Shown here: positions 1-8,529 of the stretch, piece by piece | Numbering within the stretch: the first letter of the stretch is position 1 | How the letters are laid out: each line of letters begins with the position of its first letter | Origin: JAWXCM01 sp034408745 | GTDB taxonomy: Bacteria; Acidobacteriota; Terriglobia; Bryobacterales; Bryobacteraceae | Assembly (NCBI GenBank): GCA_034408745.1 | Contig: JAWXCM010000168.1 | Location: 1-10,171, forward strand | DNA length: 10,171 nt | Direction: 5' to 3' | Translations under genes and position numbers: made by a program | The notes under the pieces: generated by a model | What the model was told of the DNA's origin: nothing | The model's input: only the letters and a program-made list of their open reading frames with translations | Database searches by the model: none

Positions 1-1778
1 ATCTGGTTGTTGAGGCTGTAGGCCGACTGCGCGCCGAACAGGAAGTCCGGCAGGTTGTACAGGTTGTTGGCAGCAGTTACCGTGGTGGGGCGTGAGAACT
101 GGCCGGAGTAGTTGTTCTGTCCGTACTGCGGGTTGAAGTCGAAGATGTCCGTGTTGATGGACTGATACTCGGATCCGGCCTTCAGGGAGTGACGGCCCTG
201 GATGCGGGAGTAGTTCACCTTGGGGTTCATCGTGGTCGGATTCTGGAACTGCGGATTGGACGTCTGACGGCCCAGGTTGGTAAAGCCGGAGATTTGCTGG
301 CCGGTAAGACCGCCGCCGATGTCGTCGTTCTTCGGCAGGCCCGAGATACCGTACTCTTCCAGCATGTTGGGGCGGCTGGAGCCGAGGGCGAACTTGCCGC
401 CTTCGAAGATGGAGTACGCGAAGCGGAAGTCGAGCAGCGAGCTTGCTGACAGGTTGTAGTTCAAACCCACGGCAATTTGCTGGTTCAGGACGCGCACGTT
501 GCCATTGGCATCGCCGCCGGAATTGCCGGGTATGACGTGATTCTCGGTGCGGTTCAGCAGCCGGTGGCTGTAGCGGCCGAAGACGTTGAGGCGGGAATTG
601 AGGTAATGGTCGACACGGGCGTCGCCCTTGTCGTCCACCCAGGGTACGGGCACCAGGCGGTCGAAGTTGTTCGACGGAAGCTGGCCGAGGGGCGTGGGCC
701 GGATCGGCGCGGGCAGATCGTTCAGCACTTTGCGGGCGAACGGGGTGATCAGGTTCGACGGGATCACGCCGTTGGTGTACACCTCGCCCGTGAGGGGGTT
801 GCGAACCGGTACGCCGATGTTTCCCTGGCGCTGTTCGAGCGTCGGCAAGGTGGCGAAGGCCAGGTTGCTCTCGACGCGGCGGAGGCCTTCGTAGTCGACG
901 AAGAAGAACGTTTTGTCCCGCTTGATGCGACCACCGAAGGAGGCGCCGAACTGGTTCTGCACCAGCACGGGTTTCACACCGGTGGACGGTCTGAAGAAGC
1001 CGACTGCGTTCAGTTTGGTGTTGCGGAGGAACTCCCAGGCGGAGCCGTGGAACTGGTTGGACCCGCTGCGCACGCTGGCGTTGATGATGGCGCCACCGGC
1101 TCGGCCGTACTCGGCTGAAAAGTTGTTGGTGACGACGCGGAATTCTTCCACGGCGTCGGGGTTGAGCTGGACCACCTGGTTCGAGAAGCCCTGGTTCGAT
1201 GTGCCGTAGGCGTTGTTGTCGACACCGTCGACCATGAAGTTGTTGAGTGAACTGCGGAGTCCGTTGACGTTGAAGGACGCATCGCGGTTGGTGATATTGG
1301 AGCGCCGGACGCCGGGGGAGAGCAGCGCCAGATCGGCATAGGCTCGACCGTTCAGGGGAAGGTTCACGATGGCGGCGCGCTGGATCACCTGGCCGCGGTC
1401 GCTCGATTCGGTTTCGAGCATCTCGACTGCACCGGTGACGGAAACGGCCTGCGTGATTTCACCGACGGCGAGCGCGATGTTCACGCGCTGGCGGGCGTTG
1501 ACCGTGAGGGTGAAGGTATTGGAGCTGGTTTGCTTGAAGCCGGACGCTTCCGCGGTGACACGGTAATCGCCGATGCGCTGGCTGACGAAGTTGTAATTGC
1601 CTACTTCGTCGGTGTTGACGGTTTGTTTGACCCCGGTCTTAACGTTTTCGAGGATGACTTTGACATTCGCGACGGAGGCGCCGCTGGGATCGGTAACTGT
1701 ACCCAGGACGGACGCTGTGTCGTACTGGGCGAATACTGACGAGACGAGGAGCAAGCTCAAAAGAAGCAAACGAGGCAT
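1..1778 (-). CDS. Oar-like TonB-dependent receptor, C-terminus outside window
   Basis: This is an outer-membrane receptor of the Oar/carboxypeptidase-regulatory-like type, expected to import or bind a large ligand with TonB energy. The frame is open from the ATG at 1778 through position 1 (592 codons), so only the N-terminal part is visible. Residues 1-18 are a signal peptide ending VFAQ. Residues about 20-108 look like a CarboxypepD_reg beta-sandwich (GTVTDPSGASV, then GNYNF and GDYRVTAEASGFK). The plug domain follows, with LPLNGR (140-145), VDGVDN (183-188) and EYGRAGGAIIN (223-233). Beta-barrel sequence with repeated aromatic and Asn residues comes after that (NQFHGSAWEFLRN at 241). Acidobacteria carry many such paralogues, so the substrate cannot be named. 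The start is fixed by the signal peptide. No good Shine-Dalgarno precedes it, and a TACAAT box ends six bases upstream. The gene follows the terminator of the cytochrome gene on the same strand. Confidence 0.93.
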   Translation of the reverse strand, partial: MPRLLLLSLLLVSSVFAQYDTASVLGTVTDPSGASVANVKVILENVKTGVKQTVNTDEVGNYNFVSQRIGDYRVTAEASGFKQTSSNTFTLTVNARQRVNIALAVGEITQAVSVTGAVEMLETESSDRGQVIQRAAIVNLPLNGRAYADLALLSPGVRRSNITNRDASFNVNGLRSSLNNFMVDGVDNNAYGTSNQGFSNQVVQLNPDAVEEFRVVTNNFSAEYGRAGGAIINASVRSGSNQFHGSAWEFLRNTKLNAVGFFRPSTGVKPVLVQNQFGASFGGRIKRDKTFFFVDYEGLRRVESNLAFATLPTLEQRQGNIGVPVRNPLTGEVYTNGVIPSNLITPFARKVLNDLPAPIRPTPLGQLPSNNFDRLVPVPWVDDKGDARVDHYLNSRLNVFGRYSHRLLNRTENHVIPGNSGGDANGNVRVLNQQIAVGLNYNLSASSLLDFRFAYSIFEGGKFALGSSRPNMLEEYGISGLPKNDDIGGGLTGQQISGFTNLGRQTSNPQFQNPTTMNPKVNYSRIQGRHSLKAGSEYQSINTDIFDFNPQYGQNNYSGQFSRPTTVTAANNLYNLPDFLFGAQSAYSLNNQ

Positions 1779-1784
1779 TCTTGA

Positions 1785-1790
1785 ATTGTA
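1785..1790 (-). promoter_or_regulatory. Possible -10 box of the Oar-like receptor gene
   Basis: Reading the minus strand, TACAAT ends six bases before the ATG at 1778. A transcript from it would begin at or next to the start codon, giving a leaderless mRNA. No convincing -35 hexamer sits 16-19 bases upstream, so this is a weak call. It lies in the only gap between the upstream terminator and the gene. Confidence 0.3.
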
Positions 1791-1829
1791 CCGTTGGGGT
1801 AATTCAGATGAGTTAGCTTCTTGTTTCGA

Positions 1830-1876
1830 AAAGACAACAAAAGGCCGCCGAACCGTTGGGGGGACGCGGCGGCCTT
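1830..1876 (-). terminator. Rho-independent terminator of the cytochrome-ankyrin gene
   Basis: A perfect 10-bp inverted repeat (AAGGCCGCCG at 1841-1850, CGGCGGCCTT at 1867-1876) encloses a 16-base loop. It starts five bases past the stop codon at 1881. On the minus strand the stem is followed by a T-rich run (TTTTGTTGTCTTTTC). The arm sequence GCCGCCGAACC recurs in the groEL terminator. Confidence 0.85.
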
Positions 1877-1880
1877 CTGA

Positions 1881-4121
1881 TCACCTGCCAGACATGTTAC
1901 TTGTGACTTGCCGGGGCGGTGCGGCCATGGTCAGGGCCATCGCCGCCCAACTGGTTCCGGCGGCGGAGATCCACTGGTCGTTCCCGTAAGGGAAGCCGCT
2001 GTCGAAGTAGGGCTGGAGCCAGATGGAGCGCGACTTGACATGCCAGGTGCCGTCGGCGGCCTGTGTTCGTAACAGATACTGCACCCCACCTGCATATGCG
2101 GCGTGTGTAGCGGAGATGCCGCCGGCGTTAAGCGCGTAGAGGGCCTGACCGGTGGCGTAGGCGTCGGAGTCCATTGTTGGCAGCTGGCTCCAACTGCCGT
2201 CGAGGCGCTGCGCGGCGATCAACGCGCGGGCCGATGCGTTGATGGATGCGGGCTTTGCTCCGGCCCAGGCGAGGCCCATGAGCTGAAACGCGCGGTCCTG
2301 GGTGTTCCCTGGTTTGGCTGCCTCGAGCCATGCGGCGGCACGGGCGATGGCCTTCGCATTCTCGGCCTGCTCGGAGGGCCGTCCGTATGCTTTCAGGGAG
2401 TAGATGGCCAGCGCTGTCGCCTGGTACTCACCGCTCGACATGGGTGGCCGGCGGCTTTCGTTTGCGCTCCAGTGGCCCTCCGGCGTCTGCATCGCCTTGA
2501 GATACCACACGGTCGCATCCGTGTATTCGTCGGCAGGCGCGTGGTTCGTTGCCAGGTCGAACATCTCCCATCCGAGCCCCGCCGTGGCGATCACAACCAG
2601 GTCTATGATGCGTGACGGAGTCTGCCCGGTCATGCTTTGTGGGAGCTGTGGAATCTTTGCGGGCGCGGGCAGACCGCGATCGCGGGCGATCGCCGCCGCC
2701 GCCGATGGCAGATCCTGCGCATGGCAGGAATTGCAGCCGCCAATTCTTATGAAATTGTGGCTCTGTTTCTCGAGCGGGCCGAATGCTGCGCCGACCGCCT
2801 CCGGCAGGGAGCGCTGCGAACTGTTCCCCCCGGCAGTCGAGGTATTAGTGGCCTTTGCAGGAACGCCGAGCAGACGCGCCACCTCCGTGTCCCCACGCTT
2901 GGCCGCGAGCATCGCCACGGTTTCATCGTCTCCTTTAATGCCGCGATCCGCTCCTTTCGCCAGCAGCATTTTAACCGCTTCGGCCGGGACCGTGTCAGAA
3001 CCCGCGGCGTACAACAAAGGCGAATAGCCGCGCTGATCCTGCACATTCACCTCAGCTCCGTGTTGCAGCAGAAGTGCGATGGTTGCTTCGTCGCCAGCAG
3101 TGCCAGCATCGGCGAGCGCCGTTTCATTTCGCCTGGTCCGAACCTTCGCGTCAGCGCCTTTCGCCAGGAGGAATCGAACACGCTCGGACTTGCCGGTGGA
3201 AGCGGCGGCCATCAGAGCCGTTGCCCCGGCTGCGCTCTTCGCATTGACGTTGGCGCCTTTGTCGATGAGCAGGCGCATGGTCTCGATGCTGGAGCGGGCG
3301 GCGACCATCAGCGGCATGGCACCAGCGAGTGTCGCCGCGTTCGGATCGGCCCCCTTGTCCAGCAGCATTCTCACCACACCGAGTCCGGCGGGCATCGTTG
3401 CTGCCTGATACAGAGGCGACCGCCCGTCTATGCTCTTCACGTTGACCTTCGCGCCATGTTCGATCAGCAGACGAACTTTCGCTTCGTCGTGCAGCGCCCA
3501 GAACAGCGGTGTCGACTTGCGGCGATTGGCCGCGTTCGGATCCGACCCTTTGGCGAGGAGCAGCTTCATAGTCGCGAGGTCGCCGAACCCAGCAGCGTGG
3601 TGGAGCAGGGTGGAGCCTGCGTGGTCCGCGGCTTTGATCAACGACGGAGTGGCGGTGAGCAGTTCCTGAGTGCGCTGGACGTTCCGGTTTCGCACTGCCG
3701 AGAGCAGTTCCGTGAGCTTCGGGTCCACTGGCCTGGGAGGCGCCTCGTCCTCCACCTGGATGCGCCAGTCGGCACCCTGATCGATCCAGGCGCGCAGGAT
3801 TCCGACCTCTTCCTCAGACAGCGGACCGGTCGGCGGCATTTGCAGTCCACCGTCTCCGTTAGCAACCCGCAGGATCAGTTTGCTGTGGGCGCTGTCGCCC
3901 GCAAGAATCACTGGGCCGTAGTCACCACCGCGGAACGCAGGCTGGCGGCGGTCGAGGCGTAAACCGGACTGCTGTGCCTCGGCGCCATGGCACGCTTGAC
4001 ACTTCTGAGCGAGGATTGGCTGGACGTCCTTTTCGAAATCTACTTTACGGTTGACAGGGGATGGGAGCTTCGTTTGGGCGAAGACCAGAGTGACGGACGC
4101 GAGTACAACCACTGCGCGCAT
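1881..4121 (-). CDS. Secreted cytochrome c / ankyrin repeat / terpene-cyclase-like toroid fusion protein
   Basis: This is a 746-aa exported multidomain protein. Counting from Met at 4121, residues 1-16 are a signal peptide (MRAVVVLASVTLVFAQ). Residues 27-120 form a PSCyt1-like cytochrome c domain with CQACH (41-45) binding heme covalently, GLRLD, and MPP with Met95 as the probable distal ligand. Residues about 135-420 hold about eight ankyrin repeats (KGADPNA, HGAEVNV and similar). A second heme motif, CNSCH, is at 463-467. Residues about 500-735 resemble the alpha/alpha toroid of squalene cyclases and prenyltransferases, with QW-like GHW, DGSW and DGTW motifs but no DXDD catalytic motif. I prefer the start at 4121 over the in-frame ATG at 4157. 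GGAGG lies six bases before 4121, the signal peptide begins there, and the promoter at 4161-4189 would place 4157 at the transcription start. Such proteins occur in Acidobacteria and Planctomycetes. A periplasmic electron-transfer or polymer-related role is inference. Confidence 0.9.
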   Translation of the reverse strand: MRAVVVLASVTLVFAQTKLPSPVNRKVDFEKDVQPILAQKCQACHGAEAQQSGLRLDRRQPAFRGGDYGPVILAGDSAHSKLILRVANGDGGLQMPPTGPLSEEEVGILRAWIDQGADWRIQVEDEAPPRPVDPKLTELLSAVRNRNVQRTQELLTATPSLIKAADHAGSTLLHHAAGFGDLATMKLLLAKGSDPNAANRRKSTPLFWALHDEAKVRLLIEHGAKVNVKSIDGRSPLYQAATMPAGLGVVRMLLDKGADPNAATLAGAMPLMVAARSSIETMRLLIDKGANVNAKSAAGATALMAAASTGKSERVRFLLAKGADAKVRTRRNETALADAGTAGDEATIALLLQHGAEVNVQDQRGYSPLLYAAGSDTVPAEAVKMLLAKGADRGIKGDDETVAMLAAKRGDTEVARLLGVPAKATNTSTAGGNSSQRSLPEAVGAAFGPLEKQSHNFIRIGGCNSCHAQDLPSAAAAIARDRGLPAPAKIPQLPQSMTGQTPSRIIDLVVIATAGLGWEMFDLATNHAPADEYTDATVWYLKAMQTPEGHWSANESRRPPMSSGEYQATALAIYSLKAYGRPSEQAENAKAIARAAAWLEAAKPGNTQDRAFQLMGLAWAGAKPASINASARALIAAQRLDGSWSQLPTMDSDAYATGQALYALNAGGISATHAAYAGGVQYLLRTQAADGTWHVKSRSIWLQPYFDSGFPYGNDQWISAAGTSWAAMALTMAAPPRQVTSNMSGR

Positions 4122-4160
4122 AGAACCTCCAGACAGGGAAGCAGGCAAGATGGACAAAGC

Positions 4161-4189
4161 ATTCTGGCATGGACACTACCTCCTGTCAA
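4161..4189 (-). promoter_or_regulatory. Sigma70-type promoter of the cytochrome-ankyrin gene
   Basis: On the minus strand, a perfect TTGACA (4189-4184) is followed after 17 bases by CAGAAT (4166-4161). Transcription would start near 4154 and leave a leader of about 33 bases with GGAGG just before the ATG at 4121. The gap 4122-4292 contains nothing else recognisable. Confidence 0.65.
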
Positions 4190-4292
4190 TAAAGAAGCGG
4201 TTGCGCGCGTCGAAAGCCGCCAAACATCACCTGCCAACACGAATCTCGTTGGGATACCGGAACACCGCGTAGTTCCTCCGATCGACTGCTCT

Positions 4293-4927
4293 TCAGACTG
4301 TCGCGATACCTTTGGAGTGGGCCATCGTGAGCATGGTTCCGAGGAGCGAACGCAAGTAGGGACACTTCTCAACGGCCCGATCTGGATTTAAAACACCGAA
4401 AAGATTTCTACCGTCCACCGTCTTTTTATAGCCTCGCTTCAGAGTTGACTCATATATGCTGTCAAGCCGCCGGGCCGGCGGGTGCCCGCTGTTTATAGCT
4501 TCCGGGTTTGTTGAAAGTGCACGAATTCTCGGCCGAATATCCGGATGGAATATCTCCGGGTCGCTCAACAGCCAGGCCTCGGTTTCGTGAACTGCCCAGG
4601 CAAGGTGAAACTGCTCGTGATAGTAAACGTTTTTCCATCTCAGCTTTCGCCCAGCTGATCTTATCGGCGACCGTGGTCAGGGTTGAAGGGAAGAACGTCG
4701 GCCCATATAGATGCAACAGAGCTATTACGCCGATGATTTCGGCACTACCAGGTGCGTGCAGGAGAGCTGGCTCGGTCAGGAGCGTCCTTCCAGAGTTCGG
4801 GCCAGCCGGAATACCTGATGATCTTTACTCCCACGTTCTGGGACAACCGAGCATTCAGCCAGGACCCGATCCAGGACTCGAGGCAGTCCTTTTCTGTTTT
4901 ACCTTCGACCAACACATAGAAGCGCAA
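4293..4927 (-). pseudogene. DUF4276-family (Toprim-like) protein, broken by two frameshifts
   Basis: Three minus-strand frames together spell one DUF4276-type protein of about 210 aa. Segment A starts at a TTG at 4927, one base past the ATPase stop, with GGAG seven bases upstream inside the ATPase gene. It reads RFYVLVEGKTEKDCLESWI and continues to GWPELWK. Segment B, one frame over from about 4786, reads GSAEIIGVIALLHLYGPTFF and on to WAKAEMEK. Segment C, from about 4630, reads VYYHEQFHLAWAVHETEAWL, then LLSDPEIF, GYKKTVDG, LFGVL and KCPYLRSLL, and ends at the TGA at 4293. The order matches the family from end to end. Both shifts are in the same direction (one extra base or two missing), the second at a run of five A. 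The DLYG motif I remember from relatives is HLYG here. Sequencing error or programmed frameshifting are alternatives. As an intact gene it would be the nuclease-like partner of the upstream ATPase. Confidence 0.8.
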
Positions 4928-4928
4928 C

Positions 4929-6107
4929 TCAGTGCTCCAGTTGTCCAGATCGATAGAGCTCGCCCAGGCTGTAACGCTCAAGCCAATATTCGAGTTCCTG
5001 TCCTGTCTTCGTCTCCAGCGTCGTTCTGCCTTGAGGCCACGAAACAACCGTCGCCGATTTCAACTTGCCTCCAAATGCGTCCAGAAAGTCTGGCGAATGA
5101 GTTGTGAAGATAATCTGGGTTCGCTTGCACGCTTCCAGAGCGAAGTCGGCAATGATCGGCAGCATCGACGGGTGCAGGCCCGTCTCAGGCTCATCAATTG
5201 CCATGATGGCCGGGGGCTCGGGATTAGCCAGCGCGGTTAACAGGAAAAGGAATCGTAGAGTCCCGTCCGAAACATCGGCGGCGGTTTGCTCTCGTTTCAG
5301 CGAGCGCCATTGAATGCGCATCTGGATCTGCTGATCTGCCGCGGGTGGAAACACGATGTCCTCAAATTCAGATCCAAATGCTGCCGTCATGGCGTCTCGA
5401 AGGTTTCTCCTGAATTCACGATCTGTTGTGTAGAGGGTGTGGAGAACTGAAATGAAGTTGCTCCCATTTGATTCGAGGCGGCGATCCATCGACGCAACGG
5501 AGGGCTTTCGCATGGGGCTGTCCGACGCCGTGGAGACGTCCCGGTAAACCGCCAGTCTTGCCAAATGTTGTTGATAACTTGTCAGCTGCGGGTTGGCTGC
5601 AAACGGACCCGCAGCCATCGACAGGAGGGTTTCGCCTTCCTCGACGGATTCGGGAGGAGCGCTTAGCCTCCTTTGATCTGTGTCGAAAACGACGGCATTG
5701 GTGCGCTGACGGTCCAGCATCCTGAATGGTTTGTCGAACCGTCCAGACTGAACACCAATAACGTCTACGAGGCTTTCCCTCTCGACGATAAAGGCGCCGG
5801 AGTTTCCAATTCGAACTAGCTCCAGAGAGTACTGCAGCCCATTTCTACCGCCCTCCAGAGGCGTCGTGTGCAGCTCCAGCGACAGACTGTTGGCGGTGCC
5901 ATCCCAGACGAGAGGCTCCATCCCGCCCTCACGCTGGACGTACCGCACGAGTGTTCCAGCCGCGGCGGCTTTCAGAAATTCGAGGAGTCGCAGTAAATTG
6001 GTTTTGCCGCTCGCGTTCGGACCTATGAGGACGTTCAGGTCAGTGGGTTTCCAGACCACATCCTTCAGGGAACGAAAGTTCTGGACATTCAACTCCTGAA
6101 TTCGCAT
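4929..6107 (-). CDS. AAA/ABC-type ATPase, OLD/RloA-like, of a two-gene defence-type module
   Basis: This is a 392-aa cytoplasmic ATPase of the AAA_15/AAA_21 class (RecF/OLD-like), which couples ATP-driven dimerisation to a partner effector. It begins MRIQELNVQNFRSLKDV, typical of this class. The Walker A motif GPNASGKT is at 29-36, an ABC-signature-like VSDGTLR at 279-285, Walker B IMAIDEPETGLHP at 301-313 (Asp305, Glu306) and a switch histidine in FTTHSP at 334-339. All nucleotide-binding motifs look intact. No Toprim domain is fused; that role fits the coupled DUF4276 gene beginning one base after this stop. The start is supported by GAGGA about six bases before the ATG. The gene lies 92 bp behind groEL, with groEL's terminator between and no clear promoter of its own. 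By analogy with RloAB, AbiL and PARIS a phage-defence role is likely, but not shown by this sequence alone. Confidence 0.88.
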   Translation of the reverse strand: MRIQELNVQNFRSLKDVVWKPTDLNVLIGPNASGKTNLLRLLEFLKAAAAGTLVRYVQREGGMEPLVWDGTANSLSLELHTTPLEGGRNGLQYSLELVRIGNSGAFIVERESLVDVIGVQSGRFDKPFRMLDRQRTNAVVFDTDQRRLSAPPESVEEGETLLSMAAGPFAANPQLTSYQQHLARLAVYRDVSTASDSPMRKPSVASMDRRLESNGSNFISVLHTLYTTDREFRRNLRDAMTAAFGSEFEDIVFPPAADQQIQMRIQWRSLKREQTAADVSDGTLRFLFLLTALANPEPPAIMAIDEPETGLHPSMLPIIADFALEACKRTQIIFTTHSPDFLDAFGGKLKSATVVSWPQGRTTLETKTGQELEYWLERYSLGELYRSGQLEH

Positions 6108-6136
6108 GTACTTTCCTCAGCGTAACGCATATGCCG

Positions 6137-6173
6137 AAAAAGCCGCCGAACCCTTTTGGGGCTCGGCGGCTTT
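6137..6173 (-). terminator. Rho-independent terminator behind groEL
   Basis: An 11-bp perfect stem (AAAGCCGCCGA at 6139-6149, TCGGCGGCTTT at 6163-6173) is capped by a mismatch, three more GC pairs and a five-base loop. On the minus strand the second arm runs into five T. It sits 26 bases past the groEL stop and 29 bases before the ATPase start, so it separates the two genes. The plus-strand side ends in only three T. Confidence 0.85.
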
Positions 6174-6199
6174 CCGTACTACCGGGATGCTGAGGTGGT

Positions 6200-7828
<1,629 letters not shown>

Positions 7829-7857
7829 GTTATTTGCTCCTGAGTCCGGTTACAGGG

Positions 7858-8196
7858 TTATGCTTTCGCGTTTGCGGTCGAGCTGCTGCCGCCGGAGACG
7901 CCCTGGGCATCAAGCACGCCGAGCACTTCGTCTTCCCGCATGATCAGGAGTTCCTGACCGTCGATCTTGATTTCACTGCCGGAATACTTACCGAACAGGA
8001 TGCGGTCGCCCACCTGTACATCCAGGGAGACTACTTTGCCGTCGTCGAGGCGCTTGCCCTTACCGACAGCAACCACTTCGCCTTCCTGCGGCTTTTCTTT
8101 TGCGGAATCGGGGATGAAGAGACCGCTGGCGGTCTTTTCGTCCTGCGAATCAAGACGCTTTACTACAATCCGGTCGTAGAGAGGCCGAATGTTCAT
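7858..8196 (-). CDS. groES: Co-chaperonin GroES (Hsp10)
   Basis: GroES forms the heptameric cap of the GroEL folding chamber in the cytoplasm. The 112-aa product begins MNIRPLYDRIVVKRLD. The mobile loop lies at about residues 18-35 (EKTASGLFIPDSAKEKPQEG), with the hydrophobic LFIP that binds GroEL. The core continues through GDRILFGKYSG to the normal end near EVLGVLD. About 14 further residues, rich in Ser, Gly and Ala, extend it past the usual 95-97 aa. GGAGG stands eight bases before the ATG. It is the first gene of the groESL operon. Confidence 0.98.
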   Translation of the reverse strand: MNIRPLYDRIVVKRLDSQDEKTASGLFIPDSAKEKPQEGEVVAVGKGKRLDDGKVVSLDVQVGDRILFGKYSGSEIKIDGQELLIMREDEVLGVLDAQGVSGGSSSTANAKA

Positions 8197-8246
8197 ACGC
8201 TGAACCTCCAGTTTTTAGGCTGTTCGTTGAGTTTGGATCGGAATCC

Positions 8247-8272
8247 GAGCCGACCCATTTCGGAATCGGCTC
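8247..8272 (-). promoter_or_regulatory. Stem-loop in the groES leader
   Basis: On the minus strand GAGCCGA and TCGGCTC pair as a 7-bp stem with a 12-base loop. It lies at or just after the expected transcription start and about 50 bases before the groES ATG. The octamer TCGGAATC also occurs twice here on the plus strand (8238-8245 and 8260-8267). A role in mRNA stability or thermal control is inference. Confidence 0.45.
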
Positions 8273-8280
8273 ACAGCAGA

Positions 8281-8311
8281 ATTATTAGCACACTCGGGAG
8301 AGGAGTGACAA
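8281..8311 (-). promoter_or_regulatory. groESL promoter overlapping the CIRCE-like operator
   Basis: On the minus strand TTGTCA (8311-8306) is a five-of-six -35 match. About 18 bases later comes the AT-rich TAATAAT (8287-8281), a weak -10. This predicts a leader of about 78 bases. The -35 lies inside one CIRCE arm and the -10 overlaps the other, the usual arrangement for HrcA repression. Confidence 0.5.
8285..8311. promoter_or_regulatory. Degenerate CIRCE element (HrcA operator)
   Basis: The plus strand reads TTAGCACAC, nine bases, GAGTGACAA. The CIRCE consensus is TTAGCACTC-N9-GAGTGCTAA, so the arms match 8 of 9 and 7 of 9 with exactly the right spacing and total length of 27. The position upstream of groES is the expected one. 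HrcA should bind here and release on heat shock, but the mismatches suggest weaker repression. Confidence 0.75.
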
Positions 8312-8339
8312 GTGGGATTTGTAAGTCATTGTTCTGCCA

Positions 8340-8459
8340 CTACTTGGCGGGGGTGAGTTTCTCCTGCCGGTCGAGTTGGAGGTCGATCCTCGCGGCGATT
8401 CCGGCTACCAGCCGGTAGGTCTCATAATGCCCACGCGTCCTGGACCGACGAACGGACAT
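8340..8459 (-). CDS. Possible 39-aa small protein or gene remnant
   Basis: A short minus-strand frame from the ATG at 8459 to the TAG at 8340 encodes 39 aa: MSVRRSRTRGHYETYRLVAG, then IAARIDLQLDRQEKLTPAK. The C-terminal 28 residues read like an amphipathic, charged helix of a normal protein. There is no clear Shine-Dalgarno and no family match that I recognise. It sits between the terminator of the small membrane protein and the groESL promoter. It may be a real small ORF, the tail of a decayed gene, or chance. Confidence 0.3.
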   Translation of the reverse strand: MSVRRSRTRGHYETYRLVAGIAARIDLQLDRQEKLTPAK

Positions 8460-8488
8460 CCAGCACGGGAATCAATTGATTGAGAAAC

Positions 8489-8521
8489 AGGCCGCGCTTC
8501 CTTTCTGTGGGAGCGCGGCCT
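8489..8521 (-). terminator. Hairpin terminator of the small membrane protein gene
   Basis: AGGCCGCGCT (8489-8498) pairs perfectly with AGCGCGGCCT (8512-8521). A mismatch, two more GC pairs and a seven-base loop cap it. It begins eight bases past the stop at 8530. The minus-strand tail TGTTTCTC is only moderately T-rich. Confidence 0.7.
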
Positions 8522-8529
8522 CTTCGTTC

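Noticed and set aside
477..1118. A 213-codon plus-strand frame
   Set aside because: It is the antisense of the Oar-like receptor, whose minus-strand frame is unbroken and clearly recognisable.
3000..3700. Repetitive sequence possibly representing a DNA tandem repeat
   Set aside because: The periodicity is that of ankyrin repeats at protein level; the DNA copies are diverged.
2637..3962. A 441-codon plus-strand frame opposite the ankyrin region
   Set aside because: It is an antisense shadow of the ankyrin repeats, rich in Arg, Cys and His as such shadows are.
4122..4157. An N-terminal extension of 12 residues on the cytochrome fusion
   Set aside because: It would precede the signal peptide and start at the predicted transcription start, while GGAGG marks the ATG at 4121.
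4508..5107. A 199-codon plus-strand frame
   Set aside because: It lies opposite the broken DUF4276 gene, whose three frames carry recognisable conserved sequence.
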